A program made the position numbers and the translations under genes. A stretch of 47,689 nucleotides of DNA from Thermoplasmata archaeon (GTDB taxonomy: Archaea > Thermoplasmatota > Thermoplasmata > Thermoplasmatales > GCA-001856825): contig JAJZYT010000011.1 in NCBI GenBank assembly GCA_021797915.1, forward strand, positions 1 to 47,689. The letters are read 5' to 3'. Positions within the stretch are counted from its first letter, which is position 1. The number at the start of each line of letters is the position of its first letter. Positions 16,766 through 25,955 of this stretch are shown here, piece by piece. A model generated the notes under the pieces. The model was not told where the DNA came from. It ran no database searches and saw only the letters and a program-made list of their open reading frames with translations.

Positions 16766-17717
16766 CATGGTGCAGTCTCTGAACAGATCCTTAGATCGAT
16801 TGATGGCAGCCGATGAAAGAATAATCATCATGGGCGAGGACGTTGGAAGAGATGGTGGGGTGTTCAGGGTCACTGATAACCTGCTGAACAAGTACGGGAC
16901 CGAAAGAGTAATCGACACCCCGTTGAACGAGCTTGCAATCATCGGGATGGCTTCGGGTATGGCGATGTATGGGCTCAAACCAATTGCTGAGATCCAATTT
17001 CAGGATTATATCTTCCCCGCGTTTGATCAGATAATCAACAACATTGCCAAGGTCAGGTATAGGACCGGAGGACGATTCGACGTACCGCTTATCATAAGAA
17101 CCCCTTACGGAGGAGGGGTCAGAGGAGGACTGTACCATTCACAGAGCGGAGAAGCTTACTTTGCTCACACCGCTGGCCTCATCGTCGTAACTCCATCAAA
17201 CCCATACGATGCCAGCGGACTGCTGGTCTCAGCTTACAAGAGCAAAGACCCGGTAATATTCCTCGAGCCGAAGAGATTGTACCGGGCAGCAAAGTCAGAA
17301 GTTCCCGACGAACAGTTTGAAGTCGAGATAGGAAAAGCGGCCAAGTTGAAGGAGGGTGATGATGTGTCGATCATCACATACGGTAGCATGGTTCCGGTGG
17401 TAATGAGCGCAGTCGAGAAAAACCATGTGAACGCTGATGTTATAGATCTAAGAACCATACTACCGATGGATATCACCGCAATCCTTCAGACGGCGAAGAA
17501 AACAGGCAGAGTCGTGATCGTCCATGAGGCGCCAAGAACACTTGGTGTTGGTGCGGAAATTTCAGCGCTGATTGCGGAGAGGGCGATAGATTCGCTGCTC
17601 GCTCCCATAATCAGGGTTACGGGGTACGACATTCCGTTCCCGTACTCTCACGAGGAATTCTACATTCCTGACGAGAAAAGAATAATGAACGCAATTAATA
17701 AGGTGCTAACTTATTGA
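16752..17717 (+). CDS. 2-oxoacid dehydrogenase E1 component, beta subunit
   Basis: This 321-residue partner of E1-alpha binds the pyrimidine end of TPP and contacts E2. The N-terminus reads MGEDVGRDGGVFRVTDNL. DTPLNELAIIGMASGMAMYG includes the conserved glutamate that activates TPP. IQFQDYIFPAFDQIINNIAK and PYGGGVRGGLYHSQSGEAYFAH follow. The C-terminal transketolase domain has IVHEAPRTLGVGAEISA. It overlaps the alpha frame by 14 bp with GAGGAGGG just upstream of its ATG, so translation is coupled and the subunits are made in step. Confidence 0.96.
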   Translation: MSQINMVQSLNRSLDRLMAADERIIIMGEDVGRDGGVFRVTDNLLNKYGTERVIDTPLNELAIIGMASGMAMYGLKPIAEIQFQDYIFPAFDQIINNIAKVRYRTGGRFDVPLIIRTPYGGGVRGGLYHSQSGEAYFAHTAGLIVVTPSNPYDASGLLVSAYKSKDPVIFLEPKRLYRAAKSEVPDEQFEVEIGKAAKLKEGDDVSIITYGSMVPVVMSAVEKNHVNADVIDLRTILPMDITAILQTAKKTGRVVIVHEAPRTLGVGAEISALIAERAIDSLLAPIIRVTGYDIPFPYSHEEFYIPDEKRIMNAINKVLTY

Positions 17718-17726
17718 GGGATTGAG

Positions 17727-18890
17727 ATGCCTACATTCAAGTTACCGGACATTGGAGAAGGAGTCCAAGAAGGAGAGATCGTCAAGTGGAACGTTAAGCA
17801 GGGAGATTTGGTTCACAAGGACGATATCATAGTGGAAGTGATGACCGACAAGGTAACAGTTCAGATCCCTTCACCTTTCGAGGGGGAGGTCACGAAATTG
17901 TACTACAAGGAGGGCGAAATTGCCAAAGTAGGTACTTCTCTCTTGGAAATAGGTGGGAGTTCTTCTACAACCGCCCCGACCACTCACGAAGAGGTAGTAA
18001 AGGAGGCATCAACAAAGACGTCTCAGATACCTGTAAAGGGAGAGGCAGCAGATAGCGGATCCGTTCTTGCACCACCTGCAGTGAGGAAACTTGCAAGGGA
18101 GAAGGGTATTGAACTTTCGAGAGTGAAGGGAACGGGTCCTGGCGGCAGGATCACCGCAAAAGACGTAGAGTCTTATGTTGCAACGCCAGTAACAGAAGAG
18201 ATTTCCGCCGCACCGAAACCACGGACGGTGACGGTTGAAAGGAAAGTAATGGAACTGAAGGGACTCAGAAGATTGATATCTGAAAAGATGACAAAATCAA
18301 AGCGTAATATTCCTCACTATGCCATTGCAGAAGAGGTGAAGATGCAGGAACTCATTGATTTCAAGGAGAAGCTGAAGTCGCAGGGAGTCACACTGAGTTT
18401 CACTCCATTCTTTGTAAAGGCTGCGGTGGCCGCTCTGAAGGAGTATCCGTACCTCAATGCGAGGTCCCAAGAAGACGGCAACTTTGAACTATTGGACTAC
18501 TACAACATTGGTGTGGCAGTTGATACAGTCGAAGGACTCACAGTTGCGGTAGTCAAGCAAGCTGATAAGAAGACACTGACCGAACTTTCTGCGGAGATAG
18601 AAGAACTTGCAAAAAGAGCAAGGGAGGGAAAGCTGAAACTGGAGGAAGTGAGAGATTCGACATTCACCGTTACGAACGTGGGAAGCATAGGCGGGATATT
18701 TTCCACTCCTATCATCAATTACCCTGAGGTAGCTATCATGGGAGTCCACAGGATAATGGACGGAGTGCAGGGGAAGTTCATGTACGTGACTCTATCAGCA
18801 GACCACAGACTAATTGACGGGGCAATGGCGGCCAGGTACATATCTAGGGTCAAAAAATATTTAGAGGCTCCCGCTACACTTCTGGTGTGA
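17727..18890 (+). CDS. 2-oxoacid dehydrogenase E2 (dihydrolipoyl acyltransferase)
   Basis: This 387-residue core enzyme moves the acyl group from lipoyl to CoA. There is one lipoyl domain (residues 1-75) with the target lysine in EVMTDKVTVQIPSP. A flexible Thr/Ser/Ala linker leads to a peripheral-subunit-binding domain at about 112-150 (PPAVRKLAREKGIELSRVKG then GRITAKDV). A second linker leads to the catalytic domain from about 170, ending with SADHRLIDGAMAARY, which contains the H-x-x-x-D-G active site. It lies 9 nt after E1-beta. One lipoyl domain is normal for archaeal and Gram-positive type E2. Confidence 0.97.
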   Translation: MPTFKLPDIGEGVQEGEIVKWNVKQGDLVHKDDIIVEVMTDKVTVQIPSPFEGEVTKLYYKEGEIAKVGTSLLEIGGSSSTTAPTTHEEVVKEASTKTSQIPVKGEAADSGSVLAPPAVRKLAREKGIELSRVKGTGPGGRITAKDVESYVATPVTEEISAAPKPRTVTVERKVMELKGLRRLISEKMTKSKRNIPHYAIAEEVKMQELIDFKEKLKSQGVTLSFTPFFVKAAVAALKEYPYLNARSQEDGNFELLDYYNIGVAVDTVEGLTVAVVKQADKKTLTELSAEIEELAKRAREGKLKLEEVRDSTFTVTNVGSIGGIFSTPIINYPEVAIMGVHRIMDGVQGKFMYVTLSADHRLIDGAMAARYISRVKKYLEAPATLLV

Positions 18891-18893
18891 AAT

Positions 18894-20213
18894 ATGGAAT
18901 ACGATGCCATTATTTTGGGTGGCGGACCGGGAGGCTACTCCACCGCGATTAGACTCGGACAGAATGGTAAGAAGGCACTGATGATCGAAGAGAACAAGAT
19001 CGGGGGGGAATGCCTGAATTTCGGATGCATACCAAGCAAGGCAGTCATAGAGCTCGCTGATGCGATCTCATACCTAAAGGAGATGCCAGGAGTCACATCT
19101 TCTGTCACGATCGATATGAAGAAGTGGCAGGAATGGAAGTGGGGGATGATCAACAAACTGACTTCTGGAGTGGAGAAGCTGGTGACTTCATATGGCGGAG
19201 TTGTAGTGAAGGGGAGGGGGACGATTGAAAACAGCAGTTCGGTTAGGGTGTCCAATGAGACGTACGACGCAAAGAACATCGTCATAGCGACTGGTTCAGT
19301 ACCGTCCAGGATAAAGGGAATTGATGAAGTGCTATACAACAAGGACATACTCGACGTTGACCACATACCAAAGTCACTAGTCGTGATCGGAGGCGGCTAC
19401 ATTGGCATTGAACTCGGGACTGCATTTGCGAAGTTGGGAAGCGAAGTGACCATTGTTGAGATGATGCCAAACATACTTCCAGGTACAGATACAGATCTGA
19501 GCAAGTTCGTGGAGAGGAGGATGAATACGCTCGGGATCAAGACAATCGTCGGAGCCAGGGTAGAGAAGGTGACAAAGGCTGATGGATACACAGTGAGTTT
19601 AGCAGACGGGAGCCTCCTGAATTCAGAGCTCGTAGTTATGACTGTTGGACGCCAACCAAACACTCAAGGATTTGGGCTAGAAAAAATCAATCCGGAGATG
19701 GATGGGAGGTTCATAAAGACGGACAAGAGAAAAAGAACTAGCGTGGAAGGCGTGTATGCAGTTGGGGATGTGAGCGGTCAACCGATGCTAGCACACAAGG
19801 CGTTCTATGATGCCGAGATCGCTGCGGAAAACATATCGGGGAAAATCGCGGAAGTTGATTACCACGCCATGCCTTTCGTCATTTATTCGGACCCTGAGAT
19901 CGCGACAACTGGAACAAAGACAGAAAAGTTCAACAACATACCCTTGGCAACGAACGGTCGTGCCTTAGGCATGAATGCCAACCAGGGGGTATTCAGGATT
20001 TACGTGGACGATAACTTTGTGATCAAGGGGGGAGCATTCGTTGCTCCCAGAGCTTCAGAGTTGGTAAGCGAGATTTCACTGGCTGTGGAATCGGGACTTA
20101 CATCCAAGGATCTCGGAATGACTGTGCATCCCCACCCTACACTCTCTGAGGGTGTGAAGGAGGCTGCGGAAGCCACTTATGGGAAATCATTACACTACAA
20201 ATCCAGTCGCTGA
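18894..20213 (+). CDS. lpdA: Dihydrolipoyl dehydrogenase (E3)
   Basis: This 439-residue flavoprotein reoxidises dihydrolipoyl groups and passes electrons to NAD+. The FAD-binding GGGPGGYSTAIRLGQNG is at the N-terminus. The redox-active disulfide is GGECLNFGCIPSKA. The NAD-binding GGGYIGIELGTAFAKLG is mid-protein, and the second FAD motif is VEGVYAVGDV. The C-terminal dimer domain gives the catalytic His-Glu in HPHPTLSEGV. It is slightly shorter than bacterial E3 (about 470). It starts 3 nt after E2 and overlaps lipB by 35 bp. Confidence 0.97.
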   Translation: MEYDAIILGGGPGGYSTAIRLGQNGKKALMIEENKIGGECLNFGCIPSKAVIELADAISYLKEMPGVTSSVTIDMKKWQEWKWGMINKLTSGVEKLVTSYGGVVVKGRGTIENSSSVRVSNETYDAKNIVIATGSVPSRIKGIDEVLYNKDILDVDHIPKSLVVIGGGYIGIELGTAFAKLGSEVTIVEMMPNILPGTDTDLSKFVERRMNTLGIKTIVGARVEKVTKADGYTVSLADGSLLNSELVVMTVGRQPNTQGFGLEKINPEMDGRFIKTDKRKRTSVEGVYAVGDVSGQPMLAHKAFYDAEIAAENISGKIAEVDYHAMPFVIYSDPEIATTGTKTEKFNNIPLATNGRALGMNANQGVFRIYVDDNFVIKGGAFVAPRASELVSEISLAVESGLTSKDLGMTVHPHPTLSEGVKEAAEATYGKSLHYKSSR

Positions 20214-20820
20214 TCTTGGAACGATCGATTATTCTATTTCACTCGAGTTGCAGAGGAAACTGGTAGACAAGGTGAGGAGAGGAGAGCTGGGAGACGTCCT
20301 GCTATTTCTAGACCATCCCCCAGTCTTTACTGTGGGACGGGGAAAGAAACCCAAAAATTATTTTGGAGTGGAGGTCATAGAGACTGAGAGGGGTGGAGAT
20401 GTGACATATCATGGACCCGGACAGCTTGTGATCTATCCCATAATTGACCTGGAAAAGAACAAGATCGATGGGGTCAAAAAATACGTCCGCCTGATTGAAG
20501 ATATTGTGATCACCTCGGTAGGGAAATTAGGGTTTGAAGGTAAAGTGGGAGATGAGCCTGGCATCTGGGTGGACGGAAAGAAAGTAGCTTCAATCGGTCT
20601 CGCCATAAAGGACAAGATTTCATTCCATGGTGTGGCCATCAATATTTCGAAGGAAGTAATTGCTGGTTTCAATAAGATAAGTCCCTGTGGACTCGACCCC
20701 AGCACCATCGGCTACATCAAGGTGGAACGTGAAGTTCTGATAAAGCAAGTGAGAGATACCTTTGATAGAGAGGTTCATCCATTCGAACAAGTAAACGCAG
20801 AGTACTTCAACAATATCTAA
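20179..20820 (+). CDS. lipB: Lipoyl(octanoyl) transferase LipB
   Basis: This 213-residue protein of the LipB family moves octanoyl groups onto lipoyl domains. It has LFLDHPPVFTVGRGKKP, RGGDVTYHGPGQLVIYPI, the catalytic lysine in GKKVASIGLAI, FHGVAINI, and the acyl-cysteine in ISPCGLDP. Both catalytic residues are therefore present. The only usable start (ATG 20179) lies 35 bp inside the E3 gene, so it is translationally coupled. With lipA at the other end of the operon, the cell can modify E2 on site. The acyl donor is unclear because LipB normally uses octanoyl-ACP. Confidence 0.94.
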   Translation: MGNHYTTNPVADLGTIDYSISLELQRKLVDKVRRGELGDVLLFLDHPPVFTVGRGKKPKNYFGVEVIETERGGDVTYHGPGQLVIYPIIDLEKNKIDGVKKYVRLIEDIVITSVGKLGFEGKVGDEPGIWVDGKKVASIGLAIKDKISFHGVAINISKEVIAGFNKISPCGLDPSTIGYIKVEREVLIKQVRDTFDREVHPFEQVNAEYFNNI

Positions 20821-20926
20821 AGAGACTCAGAATCCAAGTATTCGCCTTCCGCTTGTCTTCGTCATCTCTGTTTAAGTTTTCCATAAAAACCAACAACTTT
20901 CTTTAACTCCATCGCAATCGGATATA

Positions 20927-23617
20927 GTGATAGCAAACTCAGGTATTGTGTTAAAGGACGGAACCCTGGTTGTTGTCAGGGAATATACTGAAGGGGATCT
21001 GTCAAAATTCAAGGAATTCATCCACTCCATATCAGACTCTGCGATCATTGGAAGGTTCATGCAAAACATTCCAAGAGACCGGGCCATCGAGCTCCTCCTA
21101 GGTAAAGATATAATCTCCGTAATTGCCCTCAGGGATGGAAAGATAATCGCGCACGGTGCTTTGTACGAGAAAGTCAAGAACATCCCAGAGATGGGCATAT
21201 TAGTCGATGAAAGGTATCAATCCCTTGGTCTTGGAACCGCAGTTCTGGGATTGATGGCAGAACAGGCGGTGAGATCTGGGGCGGGTGAGATCGTTGCTTA
21301 CGTTTCCCCCGAGAACTATAAGATGATAGCAGTCCTCAAAAGTATGGGATTTGCGGTTGAGTCAGAAGCTGGACCAGGATCCCTAAAAGTGAGGTTCTCC
21401 CCTTCCTCGCTTCCGGAGGCAATCAGGAATTTCGAGAACAGGGAAGCAATATCCGCAGTAAATGCAGTAAAGTTTTTCTTGGAACCCAAGAGCGTAGCTG
21501 TCATCGGAGCCTCCTCCAACAGGAGCTCCATTGGTGGGCAGCTCTTCTTCAACCTGCTTGAAAGCAATTTCCAGGGGCAGATATTCCCGGTCAATCCATC
21601 GCACGACTTTATTCAGGGAATAAGGGCTTACAAATCAGTAAAGGACATCGATTTCCCTGTAGAGATGGCACTAATAGTGGTGCCAGCAGAATCAGCCCTT
21701 AGAGTCATAGAAGAGTGCGGAGAGAAGGGAGTGAAAGGGCTCGTGATCATCACCTCGGGATTTTCTGAAGTGGGGGAAGAGGGCAAGAAGCGTCAGGATC
21801 AGCTGACAGAAATTTGTGACAGATATGGGATGAGAGTAATTGGCCCGAATTGCATGGGAGTTGTCAACAATTCTGAGGAAGTTAGCCTCAACGGACAGTT
21901 CTCCCCTTTCAAACCAGTCAAGGGAAGAATCTCATTCCTGTCCCAATCCGGAGCTCTAGGAATAGCGGTCTTTGACATTACAACCAAGCTTGGACTAGGC
22001 CTCAGCTCGTTTGTTTCTGTTGGAAACAAAATGGATATTTCGGGAAACGACCTGATCCAGTACTGGGAGAATGACAAGAACACGGATGTGATTCTTTTAT
22101 ACCTGGAATCCTTCGGAAACCCGGTTAAATTCTCCCAACTCTCTAGAAGGATAACGAAGAAGAAACCGATTGTAGTGGTAAAGAGCGGGAGGGGATCTGC
22201 GGGTTTCAGGGCCACACAGTCCCACACCGCTGCACTCCTCTCTGCATCAGATGTCACTGTGGATGCACTGTTCAAACAGAGCGGAATCATTAGATGTGAC
22301 ACGCTAGATGAAATGTTCAATGTCACTTCAGTACTTGCCCATCAACCTGTTCCCAAGGGAAATAGAATAGCCATATTGACGAACGCTGGAGGTGCGGGAA
22401 TTCTAGCTGCCGACGCGTGTGAATCCCACGGTCTAGTAGTTCCAGACCTTTCCGAGAACACGAAGAAAGAACTGAGAGAAATTCTACCGTCAATCGCAAG
22501 CGTCAGGAACCCGGTCGATATGACCGCGGGCATAGGACCTGACGCGTATTCCAAGGCTTTAGAAATACTCGGGTCAACGGATCAGATAGATTCAATCGTA
22601 GTCATTTTTATCCTTCCGGGTGCGTTGGACCCTAACGAGGTCGCGAGAAATATTATTGAAGGAACAAAGAAAGTCAATAACGCTAAAACAGTAGTTTCCG
22701 TTTTCATGGGTACCAAAGGGATATCGGAGATCCTGAAGGGGGATGGTATCAGCATACCTTCATTCCCATTCCCAGAAGATGCTGCCATCTCCCTGTCCAA
22801 GGCAGCGGAGTATGGAAAGTGGAGATATGCTCCGGCAAGGCAGATCACTGAGGAAAGAGGTATAGACAAGGAAAGTGTGAAGGCGATTATTTCAAAAGCG
22901 CTCAGAGGGGGCAGGGAATGGTTGAGCTATAACGAGTGCAATCTTGTGCTGAACACATACAAGATACCCACCATCAAAACTGCGACAGCCATAGACCCAG
23001 TAGAAATCAAGGCGAGGATACAGGGGTGGGAGGGAAATGTGGCGATCAAGGCGTACGGTCCCAAACTTATTCACAAAAGTGATGTAGGTGCAGTCAAACT
23101 GAATATCCCGGTTGCAGAAGCACCAGAAGAGGCAAACTCTATGATCCAGATGCTGAACTCAAAAGGATTTGCAGTCGACTACCTCGTAGTCCAGGAAATG
23201 GTATCGGATGGTATTGAGATGATTGCTGGTTCCACGCACGATCCTGCTTTTGGACCGATGGTTGTGGCGGGAATGGGAGGAAAACTCGTGGAACTCCTAA
23301 AGGACATTTCGACGAGACTCGCTCCGATCGACAGGGAAGACGCAGATCAGATGATTTCAGAACTCAGGACCGCCAAGATACTCGAGGGATACCGCGGAGG
23401 CATTGTGGCGGATGAGGAGGGATACAAGGACGTAATAGTCAGAATATCCCATCTAGTCTACGACAATCCAGAGATAGTGGAACTCGATCTAAATCCTGTA
23501 ATGGTTCTGGAGAAAGGAAAAGGTACAAAGACTGTCGATTTCAGGATCAGGGTGGCCAACATATCCCAAAGCACTACTCCATTTGTCGCAAAGAGTGTCA
23601 TCAGGAATACAACCTGA
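20927..23617 (+). CDS. GNAT domain fused to acyl-CoA synthetase (ADP-forming)
   Basis: This 896-residue multidomain protein has an N-terminal GNAT acetyltransferase (residues about 12-165), with the acetyl-CoA loop in DERYQSLGLGTAVLGLM and YVSPENYKMIAVLKSMGF. The ADP-forming acyl-CoA synthetase follows: a CoA-binding Rossmann part (PKSVAVIGASSNRSSIGG), ligase-CoA domains (IGPNCMGVVN, SQSGALGIAV), the phospho-His candidate His433 in QSHTAALLSAS, and a C-terminal ATP-grasp domain (KAYGPKLIHKSDVGAV, then GGIVADEEG). It could make ATP from acetyl- or other acyl-CoA, or be a Pat-like protein acetyltransferase with a regulatory synthetase module. The start is GTG at 20927, and a T/A-rich element lies about 25 nt upstream. 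Confidence 0.92.
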   Translation: MIANSGIVLKDGTLVVVREYTEGDLSKFKEFIHSISDSAIIGRFMQNIPRDRAIELLLGKDIISVIALRDGKIIAHGALYEKVKNIPEMGILVDERYQSLGLGTAVLGLMAEQAVRSGAGEIVAYVSPENYKMIAVLKSMGFAVESEAGPGSLKVRFSPSSLPEAIRNFENREAISAVNAVKFFLEPKSVAVIGASSNRSSIGGQLFFNLLESNFQGQIFPVNPSHDFIQGIRAYKSVKDIDFPVEMALIVVPAESALRVIEECGEKGVKGLVIITSGFSEVGEEGKKRQDQLTEICDRYGMRVIGPNCMGVVNNSEEVSLNGQFSPFKPVKGRISFLSQSGALGIAVFDITTKLGLGLSSFVSVGNKMDISGNDLIQYWENDKNTDVILLYLESFGNPVKFSQLSRRITKKKPIVVVKSGRGSAGFRATQSHTAALLSASDVTVDALFKQSGIIRCDTLDEMFNVTSVLAHQPVPKGNRIAILTNAGGAGILAADACESHGLVVPDLSENTKKELREILPSIASVRNPVDMTAGIGPDAYSKALEILGSTDQIDSIVVIFILPGALDPNEVARNIIEGTKKVNNAKTVVSVFMGTKGISEILKGDGISIPSFPFPEDAAISLSKAAEYGKWRYAPARQITEERGIDKESVKAIISKALRGGREWLSYNECNLVLNTYKIPTIKTATAIDPVEIKARIQGWEGNVAIKAYGPKLIHKSDVGAVKLNIPVAEAPEEANSMIQMLNSKGFAVDYLVVQEMVSDGIEMIAGSTHDPAFGPMVVAGMGGKLVELLKDISTRLAPIDREDADQMISELRTAKILEGYRGGIVADEEGYKDVIVRISHLVYDNPEIVELDLNPVMVLEKGKGTKTVDFRIRVANISQSTTPFVAKSVIRNTT

Positions 23618-23698
23618 ACGGGATGCTGCCTCTGCACGTACTACATTCAGTAAACTCACCGAGAACTTTTTATGATTCGTCAAACTATCGACCTTAAC

Positions 23699-23704
23699 GG
23701 TGAT
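23699..23704 (+). promoter_or_regulatory. Ribosome binding site of rps6e
   Basis: GGTGAT lies 7 nt before the ATG at 23712 and matches the complement of the 16S rRNA 3' end. It fixes the start of S6e. A TATA-like stretch (TTTTTATGAT) lies near 23667-23676. Confidence 0.6.
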
Positions 23705-23711
23705 ATAAGTA

Positions 23712-24104
23712 ATGGTTACCATAAGGGCTGTAATCTCTACCTCTGACGGGAAGACTAGACAACTGGAAGTACCCGAGGATAGGCAGAGTGCCCTGTACGG
23801 GAAGAAAATAGGAGAAGTGCTCGACGGATCTTTGTTGGGTTTCAGCAACACAAAGCTCAAGATAACAGGCGGAAGCGACAAGGACGGATTCCCAATGAGA
23901 AACGATTTCCCCGGAATGAGGAGAAAGAGAGTTCTGCTTACAGGAGGAGTTGGATTCCATCCGAAGAGGGATGGCCTCAGAAAAAAGAAGAACATAAGAG
24001 GAAATACCGTTGGAGAGGACATTTCTCAGATCAACTTCTTGGTAGTAGAGGGAAAGATAGAAGAGTCTAAGGGAGAAACGAATGAAGCTGCCAAGACCAC
24101 CTGA
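23712..24104 (+). CDS. rps6e: Ribosomal protein S6e
   Basis: This 130-residue protein is the archaeal/eukaryal small-subunit protein S6e. It opens with IRAVISTSDGKTRQLEV. The conserved core GKKIGEVLDGSLLGFSNTKL and KITGGSDKDGFPMRNDFPG is followed by RRKRVLLTGGVGFHPKRDGLRKKKNIRG. Length is normal for archaea. It overlaps the start of aIF2-gamma by 23 bp, and the S6e/aIF2-gamma pair is a conserved archaeal gene order. Confidence 0.97.
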   Translation: MVTIRAVISTSDGKTRQLEVPEDRQSALYGKKIGEVLDGSLLGFSNTKLKITGGSDKDGFPMRNDFPGMRRKRVLLTGGVGFHPKRDGLRKKKNIRGNTVGEDISQINFLVVEGKIEESKGETNEAAKTT

Positions 24105-25305
24105 AGTCAATATCGGGATGGTTGGCCATGTGGACCATGGTAAGAGTACCCTCACAAAACTCCTGACTGGAGTGAAGACAGATTATTTTTCTGAGGAAAT
24201 AAAGAGAGGAATCTCCATCAAACTCGGTTATGCTGATGCTCCGGTGTACAGATGCCCAGAAGGGTTCCCAACGAGGTACTCCAACAACGCATCTGACTGC
24301 GGAAAGGGAGCGGTCTTGGAGAGAGTCGTAAGTTTTGTTGATTCCCCGGGACACGAGAGCCTCATGGCGACGATGCTTTCTGGAGCAGCACTGATGGACG
24401 GTGCAATCATGGTCATCGCGGCAAACGAAAAATGCCCGAAACCCCAGACTAGGGAACATCTCACGGCATTGAACTTCCTTGGAATAAAGAACATTGTTAT
24501 TGTCCAGAACAAGATCGATCTCGTCACAGAGGAAAAGGCGGTTGAGAGCTACAAAGAAATCAAGGAGTTCGTCAAGGGCACGGTGGCGGAGAACGCGCCG
24601 ATTATCCCTATGAGCGCCCTTGATAACGCTAACCTAGACTCACTGCTGAATGCCATAGAAAAAACAATCCCAACTCGAAAATTCGAAACAGATGGGAACC
24701 CAATGATGTACATTGCTAGGAGCTTCGATGTCAACAAGCCGGGAACAAAACCAGAGGACCTGCACGGTGGAGTCATAGGTGGCTCGATAACTTCCGGGAA
24801 GTTCAAACCTAACGACGAGGTTGAGATTTCGCCTGGAATAGCGGTCACAAAGGGAGGAAAGAAAAGCTGGACCCAAATTCACACGCAGATCTCTTCGATC
24901 ATATCTGGTAGCATCACTCTCAATGAGAAAGGACCCGGTGGACTTGTAGGCATGGGTACGAATCTGGACCCATTCCTGACCAAAGGTGATAGCCTTGTGG
25001 GGATGGTGGTAGGACTCAAAGGATCTCTGCCGAAACCTGTCTTCAAAATTTCACTTAAGACAAGCATTCTGAACAAGGTCGTAGGGAGTTCCGAAGAACT
25101 CAATGTTGAAAGAATAATCAAGGGCGAGACTCTTCTCTTGAATGTTGCAACTGCTGTTACCGTCGCACTAGTCACGCATTCAAAAGGAGATGTCATGGAA
25201 GGAGATTTGAGGTATCCAGTCATAGCACTACCGGGACAGAACGTAGCTATCAGCAGGAAGATTCAGAACAGATGGAGACTGATAGGCAGCGGAACAGTAA
25301 ATTGA
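24082..25305 (+). CDS. eif2g: Translation initiation factor aIF2, gamma subunit
   Basis: This 407-residue GTPase carries methionyl initiator tRNA to the small ribosomal subunit. The G-domain has G1 GHVDHGKSTL and switch I with the conserved EEIKRGISIKLGYAD. A reduced zinc knuckle spans YRCPEG to DCGKGA, with two rather than four obvious cysteines. G3 is DSPGHE and G4 is QNKIDL. Two beta-barrel domains follow (MYIARSFDVNKPG, then PVIALPGQNVAISRK). It starts inside S6e and is translated coupled to it. It converges with the endonuclease frame, 20 nt away. Confidence 0.97.
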   Translation: MKLPRPPEVNIGMVGHVDHGKSTLTKLLTGVKTDYFSEEIKRGISIKLGYADAPVYRCPEGFPTRYSNNASDCGKGAVLERVVSFVDSPGHESLMATMLSGAALMDGAIMVIAANEKCPKPQTREHLTALNFLGIKNIVIVQNKIDLVTEEKAVESYKEIKEFVKGTVAENAPIIPMSALDNANLDSLLNAIEKTIPTRKFETDGNPMMYIARSFDVNKPGTKPEDLHGGVIGGSITSGKFKPNDEVEISPGIAVTKGGKKSWTQIHTQISSIISGSITLNEKGPGGLVGMGTNLDPFLTKGDSLVGMVVGLKGSLPKPVFKISLKTSILNKVVGSSEELNVERIIKGETLLLNVATAVTVALVTHSKGDVMEGDLRYPVIALPGQNVAISRKIQNRWRLIGSGTVN

Positions 25306-25325
25306 TATTTCCAACTTGGGCCTAA

Positions 25326-25955
25326 TCACAATTTCTTTTTACATCTCTTTCTGAGCAAGCATTCTTCACACCTAGGGATTTTCCTGCACATCTTCTTGCT
25401 GTGTTCGTCTATCAGGGCGTGAAACTCCATCAACTGTTCTTGATTGAATGTGGTGCTGAGTGACCGCCTAAGATCGTCGTAATTTCTCATCGAGAGCATG
25501 GTTCCAAAGAACCTGTTGAAAAGCCTGAGCGTATAAGCGTCTATAGGAATGGTTCTCTGATGGAAAGCATACAATGCAATGCTATCCGCAGTTTCTCGCC
25601 CGATTCCGTTCAAATCAAGGAGTTCCTCCCTGGCATCATTCGGGAGAGAAAGGCTCTCAATCCTGGATTGGCAATATCTCAGTACTTCCTTCAGGTATCT
25701 CTCCTTCCTAGTATAGAAACCAGCAGGGTAAATTGACTCTTTGAGTTGCGGAATACCTAGAATCTCAGATACAGTTTTGCCCCTCAGGTTTCTCATAGCT
25801 TTTTCTACATTTTTCCAGCTCGTGTTCTGAGCCAGAATGGCTCCTTCAATGACCTCTATTGGACTTTTCGCTGGCCACCAGTAAAAAGGACCATACTCAG
25901 CGACCAGAACTCGAAATAGTCCGATAATTGAGTTAACTGAAATGTGCCTCGTATT
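25326..25955 (-). CDS. Endonuclease III-like DNA glycosylase, no ordinary start codon
   Basis: This HhH-GPD base-excision glycosylase has a C-terminal iron-sulfur motif (C-x5-C-x2-C-x5-C in CRKIPRCEECLLRKRC). The helix-hairpin-helix is LNGIGRETADSIALY with Glu where EndoIII has its catalytic lysine. The catalytic Asp is in IPIDAYTLRL. It fits the COG2231 branch. The first ATG (25796) would remove the conserved N-terminal block, yet this block (EYGPFYWWPAKSP and AILAQNTSWKNVEKA) is readable in frame upstream. The frame is open to a TGA at 25956-25958 and contains no ATG, GTG or TTG there. Either an ATT codon (25943 or 25928) is used, or a frameshift joins it to the ATG at 26020 that follows the etfA stop. 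Confidence 0.8.
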   Translation of the reverse strand, partial: NTRHISVNSIIGLFRVLVAEYGPFYWWPAKSPIEVIEGAILAQNTSWKNVEKAMRNLRGKTVSEILGIPQLKESIYPAGFYTRKERYLKEVLRYCQSRIESLSLPNDAREELLDLNGIGRETADSIALYAFHQRTIPIDAYTLRLFNRFFGTMLSMRNYDDLRRSLSTTFNQEQLMEFHALIDEHSKKMCRKIPRCEECLLRKRCKKKL

